64,000 bases of DNA from Sparassis latifolia (lineage: Eukaryota; Basidiomycota; Agaricomycetes; Polyporales; Sparassidaceae), in NCBI GenBank assembly GCA_018466975.1, contig CM031555.1, positions 1,302,001-1,366,000 on the forward strand, written 5' to 3'. Made by a program: the position numbers and the translations under genes. Below the pieces are notes generated by a model. That model saw only the letters and a list, made by a program, of their open reading frames with translations. It was not told the DNA's origin and did no database searches. This document shows, in pieces, positions 57,870 to 64,000 of the stretch (position 1 is its first letter; each line of letters opens with the position of its first letter).

Positions 57870-60800
57870 CTACATACCGCCGCTCGGGGAGTAGTACTGC
57901 GTGTTGGACGGCCCTTCTTGAGGTGAGGAAGCGGCAGCGGCGGGCGCCATAGGTGCGGTACCGCCGGGTCGTTGCTGGAACCCCGAAGCCTGAGGTGCAA
58001 TGCGCGAGAAGAACGACTCCCACTGCCCTGCACCGGTAGTGAGCACGACTGCATCGAAATGAACAAGCAGTGAACGCACCCCAATCGTAATAGCTTTTCG
58101 GGAGGCCCTCCAGCAAACCGTTGTCGGCCATGGCGAGCTGCTCCAGCGTGCCGGACGCCTGCGGGAAGTCCAGCACGTTCATCACTTGCACGTTCCCGGG
58201 GTACAATAACGCAGCATTGTTCAGCGCGGGGTTCATGTTGGACATGTTCCCTCCAAGCGGTGTGAAGTTGACCATCGACGAGGGCCCCTGATCCGCCCCA
58301 TGCTGCTGCTGTAGCTGGTGTTGAAGCTGCTGGCGCGACTGCTGCTGCTGCTCGGTGCCCGCAACTGCACGCACGGCAGTCCATGGAGCCGGTGCGGATG
58401 CGGATGACGGCGTCCAAGTAGCAGCAGACCCCGAGCCAGGAGGAGGGAGAGACGATAGCGCGTGGTCATTGCGTGTTCCAACGTGAGACACCGCGGTCGC
58501 AGGGGCCTCACCTTCAGATTCCGACTCGGATCCGGCGATGATCGTGCCTTCGGGCACGTCGCTATCCACCCGCCGGTCCTTGCCGTGCGCGACGAACACG
58601 CCGCCGCCCGGACGCGACGGGTCCTTCTGGAAGACGAGCCCGCCCAATGGCGGCTTCGCACGCACGCCACCCGTCGGGTTCAGCGCGGGAACCTCGGGCG
58701 GCTGAGGCGGACCCAGCGTCGCCTCATAGAGGAGCGCGATGATCTCCGCAGTCTGTAAAGGGTGTCAGTAAGCGGACTCAACGGGGCGCTGTACGTGTGT
58801 CGACCGGCCTTTCGTCTTGCCGACATATGGTCAGGCGAGAGGGACGCTTCCCACTTCCGCACGCAGTCGCGCAGCTTCTTCAGCTTGCCTTGCGCATCTG
58901 GGTCTCGCCGCCGTGCCCAAGTGTGATACTGGGAAGAGGAAATCCGATTTAGTGTACACGTACTAGGGGGGCTCAATATTGCACACCTGAACGAGCGCAC
59001 AAGAGGTGGCGCAGTACGCGACCAACAGCCAGACGTCGTACATACGGTCATTGGCATCGAGCCAATCGATAGCCTGGCCCGTGAGCGAGACGAGCGCAGA
59101 CCACTTCTCGACGGTCAGCGCAAACTTGAGGTGCGACGGGCAGTGTAGGATATGCGCATGAACACGCGCCAGAAAATCATGTTCACGCACGCGTAGAACA
59201 AGAACAGTAAGCCTAAGTCATTTGATTCCGGTGAGCCAGAGTTCTTGCGTGCCGACGGCACAGTGATGGCAGAGGAAATGGCACGCACCGGCAGCCATAG
59301 GTGTTTCGGGACCGCGAAACTGCAGCTCTTCTGGGAGGTTGTTCCGCCACGTTTCGAGATCGGAAAGCAGCGAATGCAGGGCATCGTCGGTTGTGACCGT
59401 CAAGCCGGCAGGACTGCAAGAGAATAGGTCAGCTCAGGCAGACGGCAGACGGCATACGACGGCAGGACATACGTATAAATAGCCTTCTGCACACGACCTA
59501 AAAGCACACTCAGCCTCACGAGCTCGTCCATGTAGAGATCATTAGGGTCCCCAGACGATGGTAGTCGCGCATCACAGTCTTGAACATCAATCATATACGG
59601 ATGGCCATAGGTGAGGCTGATCCTGTTGCGAAATCGTCAACACTGACAACACCGAATAGGACAACACCGAGCGACAAGGAGAGAAAAAAATACCATCGGT
59701 CACTAATGACGCAAATGCCCCACAATCGTCGGCGCAACTCGATGTTTTGCTTGACGGACTCGGCACGGTGCAAACCAAGATCCTGTGCCTGTGAATACGA
59801 CGCATACAATCAGCTTTGCGATCGACCTGACGATGCGATTACGGACCATACGAATCGCACTACCGAGGCGGATCCAGAGCGCCGAAAGCGCGTTCGGCAC
59901 AAATTGTGAGTGGCAGTCCCCCACCATAGTCAATATCAACAATGACTGCATATTAACGATGGACGCGGTCGACAACACGTCCTCCATCTTTATCAGGCTA
60001 TTCACCGCATAGCGGATCGAGTCGAACACGGTCTGGGGCACCTCGCGGCGCGCCGCGGCAACCAGGCAGATCGCATACAGGAGCACGGGCGGGGGCGGGC
60101 TGCTCGCGACAAACTCCTCGCGCGTAACGACGGGGAGCATCGGCGCGATTTCAGTAAAATACGCGTTGACGAGCTTCTCGACGACGTCGCGCTCTATGTG
60201 CATGTCGATCGGCTTCGGGAGCGCGAGTTGCAGTTCGCCCTGCTGCGGCTCGTGCACGCGGATGAGGCCGTCCCCGCCCGTGCTAAGGTCCCACGAGTGG
60301 TGATACCGCATGTCGTAGGACTCGTACGCTCGCGAGGAGATCGTCGCTTGCGAGTGCAGCATATGCGCCGCAGATGTTGGCCCTGCGTGCGCAATCAGTG
60401 CCTGGAATATAGCACAGCAATGGCCGATATTTCCTCACCGTATATTTTGACCTCGCCGCCTTTGGGGTCGGTCTGGGGCGAAGATGTGCTCTGTTCCGCC
60501 TCCTTTTCCTTCTCTGCGGAAGCCCTTAACGCCGCTTCCTCCTCCATTTTCTTTTTCTTAAACCGCGTTTCTGTAATGGGAAGGAAGAAGGTGCATTCGA
60601 AGCCGTACTGCTTGCAGTGCTGGCACACGGGCGGCTCGGCTTCGGTGAGCACGTCGCATCTAAACGGGAGCGAGCGTCAGCGTGCCCAGAAGAAAGCGGA
60701 GAAGTTAGGCAAAAATACAACACGGGGGGATCGACGGGGTGTGTTGCATGTTGGGCGCGACACGAACCTGATCTTCCGACTCCGGCAGCTGTCACACGCG

Positions 60801-61597
60801 CGCTGGGTCTTGGTGCGCTTCTTCGAGTCGACGGCGATGCCCACGGTCGCGTTCTGAGCGGCGGTGCGGGCGAGGTCGGCGGAGGAATCTGGACCGTCCT
60901 CATTAGATGCCCTGCTACGCTCGTCATCAACGGCAGACTTCCTTTTACGTTTACCTGAGCTGGAGGCGGGTGCCGGAGACGCGGGGGCGACGCTGCGTGC
61001 GGGGTCGGGGTGAGCAGCAGGGGACGGGCTGTACATGATGACATTCGAGGGCGGGTAGTGGGGGTAGGAGGGGTAGGGGTGGGGGTATGGAGGATGGTGA
61101 ACGGGGTAAGAGTAGTGCCCAGGGATGCCAGGGCCAATGTGGGGGTTCTGACCGTTCGCAGGGGACGCGGCGGGCTGTGGCTGGTGGAAGGGGGACGGAG
61201 AGGAGGGGTACGGGTTTCCGTTCATCGAGTAGGGCGGATTCATGAGGTATGGACCGGTGGGCCCCGGGTAGGGCTGGAGGTGCGCAGTGAAGCGGTTGTA
61301 GGACGAAGACGGCGGGGGTGCTGGTGGTGGTGGTGGCGGGTGAGGGTGGTCTCGGACGTCGGAGACGGGGGCTGGGGAACGTGGTGGACGGTGAGGACGG
61401 GTGTGGGGACGGTGAGGACGAGCTCGGGGACGGCGAGGAGCGGACTCACTGGAGGCTTCAGAGTGCGAGGCGGGGTCGGGGCGAGACGCGGTGACGGCAG
61501 GCTTGTTCCTTGATTTGGGACGAGTGTGGGAGGAGCGACTCGGCTGAGGGATGTGGTCTGGGGCAAGTTGCGCCGGCTTGGACGGATTGGCGTCCAT
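57870..61597 (-). CDS. Zn2Cys6 transcription factor, XlnR/fungal-specific TF type
   Basis: Nuclear DNA-binding regulator. It starts at 61597 with a long Pro/Ser/His-rich region of about 250 residues and a nuclear-localisation-like KRKRKS. The binuclear cluster is RACDSCRSRKIRCDV...CQHCKQYGFECTFF, with an intron after the fourth cysteine. KKKK and a short coiled linker follow. The fungal-specific TF middle domain contains YFTEIAPMLPVVTREEFV, YAICLVAAARREVPQ, LGSAIRMAQDLGLHR and RRRLWGICVISDRWVSLTYG. The C-terminal part is Gln-rich (about 58300-58360), then QWESFFSRIAPQASGFQQR, ending at 57870. The cluster and middle homology domain place it near XlnR-like regulators, but the target genes are unknown. 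Confidence 0.87.
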
Positions 61598-63406
61598 TGC
61601 GAAAGGTGGTTATCCCTCGATTATAAACTGTTCTAATCCCCGTGCGCCGACAAAACATTAGCCCTCCGCATGCACAGCCATACAGCCCCGCCCACGCACC
61701 GTGTCCGTCGCGAGCTCTCGCGACTCCTGCAGAGCAGCTGTCCTCGTCGGCGGTGGCAGCGTCCTCAACAATGTTGACCACAGCCGCCGGGCCCGCGACG
61801 ACTTCAATCTCTGCCGAGCACTAAGCCCGACGCTCCGCTTCGCTCCCCGACAGATTTCACACTCAGTTCACCTCCGCGGCCCACGTGATGTCTGCCTGAA
61901 ACGTCACCCCGTTCCTCAAATAAACGCACCCTGCTAATTTTAGAGCGCGAGCGCACTCTGCGCCGTCTTCAGTCGGACTTGTTCTCAGTCCGTGCGCCGC
62001 TGTCCGCGCACACATCGTGGTCTCAACGGGCTGTGCAGCGGTGGAATAGGACGGCCGACTTGGGAGGGGCAGCTGCTCGCAGGGATGACGCACACGCACA
62101 TCGCGTCAGCACCCCGTGTCAGCGATACGCGCGAGATCCTGCCACGTGCCATCAGGACGATCAACGCCGCCCTTTTCTGGCGCCACTGACCACCGACCCT
62201 CGCTCGACGCTGCGCACGGACCGCCTCGTCTTCCTCTTCCTTGTCTCCATTCCGGTCAAGCCCAGAAGCTGACTGTGCATTTCTCCCCGCGGAGGGTCGC
62301 CCGGAGCGACACGCCGCTGACTCACACTCAATCGACCGTACAGGCGCATCAGCTTATGTACGCGCGATGGATCGATCGACCTGCTCGTGAAGCCGGCGGA
62401 AGAGAATGACTGCCTGCAGAAGAGCAGCAGCTCGTCCAAGTCGTCGCTGCCTCCTAGTCTCTTCGACTATTTGAATATCTACTCGGGGCTCTCGCGAAGC
62501 AGACACCTGCGCAGTACTTGCGCAGAGGACGGTAGGCGGTGTGGTGTGGCCTGTCGGGCACATAGCACATACGCGAACATTCGTCCCCTATTTCCGTCAG
62601 CATCTTGACCAGCGGGCGCCCGGGCCGTCTATCGTCGTCATCCCCGCCTATGCGCTCTCCAACAGAACATTGACAGCCAGAATTTTGCTGACGTACAACA
62701 TCGATCCTATATCCACGCGCCACTCGCCCGCTCCGCCATATCTAGCTTCCCCTCCACTCGCCCTCGTAAGCCCCATCCCCAGCTTAGTCCGCGCGGACAC
62801 ACCATCTGATCCCCGGCCAATCGCGCCAACCCCCCGCTGATCAATCCGAACACTCGTGAAGGAGCGCGAACCGCAGAAGCACCGTGTCGAAACTGCTCGA
62901 ACTTCGACGCACGCATTCGAGCAGAGTGCGATGGAGACTTCGACTGAGCAGCTGAGGATTCCCGGACGGGTCGGGACCGAGAACGAGAACCTCTGTGTGT
63001 GCGTTTCGCGTCGAGTGATGCCACCACGGCGTTTCAATGTCATTATCAGATCAGCTTATCGCGCCTTGTTCCCGATAACCACCGTCCGTTCGCCGGTACG
63101 GACACACGGAGCGATGCCGCCGATTACAGCAACGGGAATATTATGGCGTCACAGGGACGAAGAACGGGAACCGGGAGCGAGGACGTCGCGTCGACCGACG
63201 TTGATCAGCGCTCAGCGCTCAGCAAGTACTGCACACTCATCGGCATCCCTTGTTGCTCTAGTCGGGTGCCGTAAAACTATGCCATAAAACTAATAAAATA
63301 CTAAGAACACCGCGCATACAGCGGCATACGGCATCCAAAATCCAGAAAAAAAATCCATGGGTATGCAAGGTCCCCCAATCGCACAGCCGCGAAAATAACG
63401 AACCGT
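61598..63406. other. Intergenic region upstream of the XlnR-like gene
   Basis: 1.8 kb between the transcription factor start and the stop of the palmitoyltransferase (both -). Expected to hold the long upstream control region of the regulator. I saw no coding frame, repeat or RNA gene. Confidence 0.4.
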
Positions 63407-64000
63407 CTACTCGCCCTTCGCGCGCCCCTCCTCTGCCTCGGCCATCCACGCCTCCTGCACCAGCCCCGGGTTGATCTCGCGCTTGTCCTCCGTCGCGACC
63501 GCCGAAAAGTCGAGCCACGACATCCCCGCCGGCCGGCAGAGCACATACAGCAGGTTCCGCCGCCACGTCCCGTGCGAGAACGGGTTCGGGGGCGCAGGCC
63601 CGGGCACGAGCGACTTGTGCGCCTGTGCGCGAATCTGCCAGCAGAAACGTCGGTATACTCAGCGTCCGTCTCTCATGGTAATAATCGTAGTCCCGTAAAA
63701 ACTCGCTATGGAGACCCACCTGCTCGATCGTCGTCACGTTCAACAACAGCAACTGCACGGCCAAGTAAGAAAGGGATCAGCAACGCGATGCGAGAGCGAC
63801 GCACCCGAAGATGATACACGAGCAACGCCATCACAGGCCACAGGACGAGAATGGCCATCGAAAACCCGACTGCGCTCCTACGCCGTCCGCAGTCGCCAGC
63901 GCCCTGCGGAAGCTCGTACGGCTGTCGCGCGTCAGAAAATACAGGTGCAGCGCGGACGTGCATATCACCAGGATAATCGTGACAACCTGCCCCGCAGCAA
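63407..64000 (-). CDS. PFA4: DHHC palmitoyltransferase, PFA4 type (5' part outside the window)
   Basis: C-terminal part of an ER protein S-acyltransferase; yeast Pfa4 palmitoylates chitin synthase Chs3. The DHHC domain itself lies beyond the window. Visible here is a membrane helix (VVTIILVICTSALHLYFL). A 51-base intron leads to GFSMAILVLWPVMALLVYHL, a second helix. The post-DHHC TTxE motif follows in LLLLNVTTIEQ, then IRAQAHKSLVPGPAPPNPFS, GTWRRNLLYVLCRPAGMSW and LDFSAVATEDKREINPG. The stop is at 63407. The TTIEQ motif and NPFS-G-WRRN block are characteristic of fungal Pfa4. Confidence 0.85.

Noticed and set aside
61010..61513. 167-codon plus-strand frame rich in Gly/Val/Arg
   Set aside because: Shadow of the Pro-rich exon of the Zn2Cys6 factor on the opposite strand.

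Overview
The window is a gene-dense, intron-rich fungal nuclear contig, almost certainly from a basidiomycete and probably an Agaricomycete. Genes are split by many short GT-AG introns of about 50-60 bases with exons down to 3-6 bases. Small promoters separate divergent neighbours, and many gene pairs are convergent. The gene content is typical eukaryotic housekeeping (SAR1, SKP1, mRNA capping enzyme, UTP21, PIG-M, ATG15). Basidiomycete-type families are also present: an F-box protein with a leucine-rich tail, a XlnR-like Zn2Cys6 regulator and a Ser/Pro-rich LIM protein. No tRNA, rRNA, CRISPR or bacterial features were recognised.

Layout, 0-27 kb: a partial mitochondrial carrier (+); an RNA polymerase I factor of the RRN6/TAF1C type (-); a decayed PHD-finger gene (-); mitochondrial ribosomal protein uL3m (+); a 3.97-kb DNA transposon with two smaller TA-flanked elements nested in it (6.9-10.9 kb); a type II inositol polyphosphate 5-phosphatase (+); an MFS transporter (-); glia maturation factor (+); the GPI mannosyltransferase catalytic subunit (-); SAR1 (-); the SRP receptor beta subunit (-); UTP21 (+); and an F-box protein (+).

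Layout, 27-64 kb: a Tim17-like membrane protein (+); a WDR53-like protein (-); a glutamine-synthetase-like enzyme (+); a DUF3074/START-like protein (-); mitochondrial bL27m (-); SKP1 (+); mRNA guanylyltransferase (+); a Ser-rich protein (-); a gene-poor stretch with a decayed gene near 42 kb; guanine deaminase (+); ATG15 (-); an uncharacterised membrane protein (-); phosphopantetheine adenylyltransferase (+); the LIM protein (-); a 3.4-kb stretch without a recognised gene; the XlnR-like factor (-); and a DHHC palmitoyltransferase (PFA4 type) cut by the window end.

These genes do not form a pathway cluster. Loose functional links are secretory and membrane traffic (SAR1, SRP receptor beta, PIG-M, PFA4), ribosome and rRNA production (RRN6-like, UTP21, uL3m, bL27m), and an SCF ubiquitin ligase pair (SKP1 and the F-box protein).

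The most interesting object is the transposon at 6911-10882. It has perfect 186-bp terminal inverted repeats and an exact 9-bp target-site duplication, yet its broken transposase carries catalytic motifs of the IS630/Tc1/mariner kind, a superfamily that normally makes a TA duplication.
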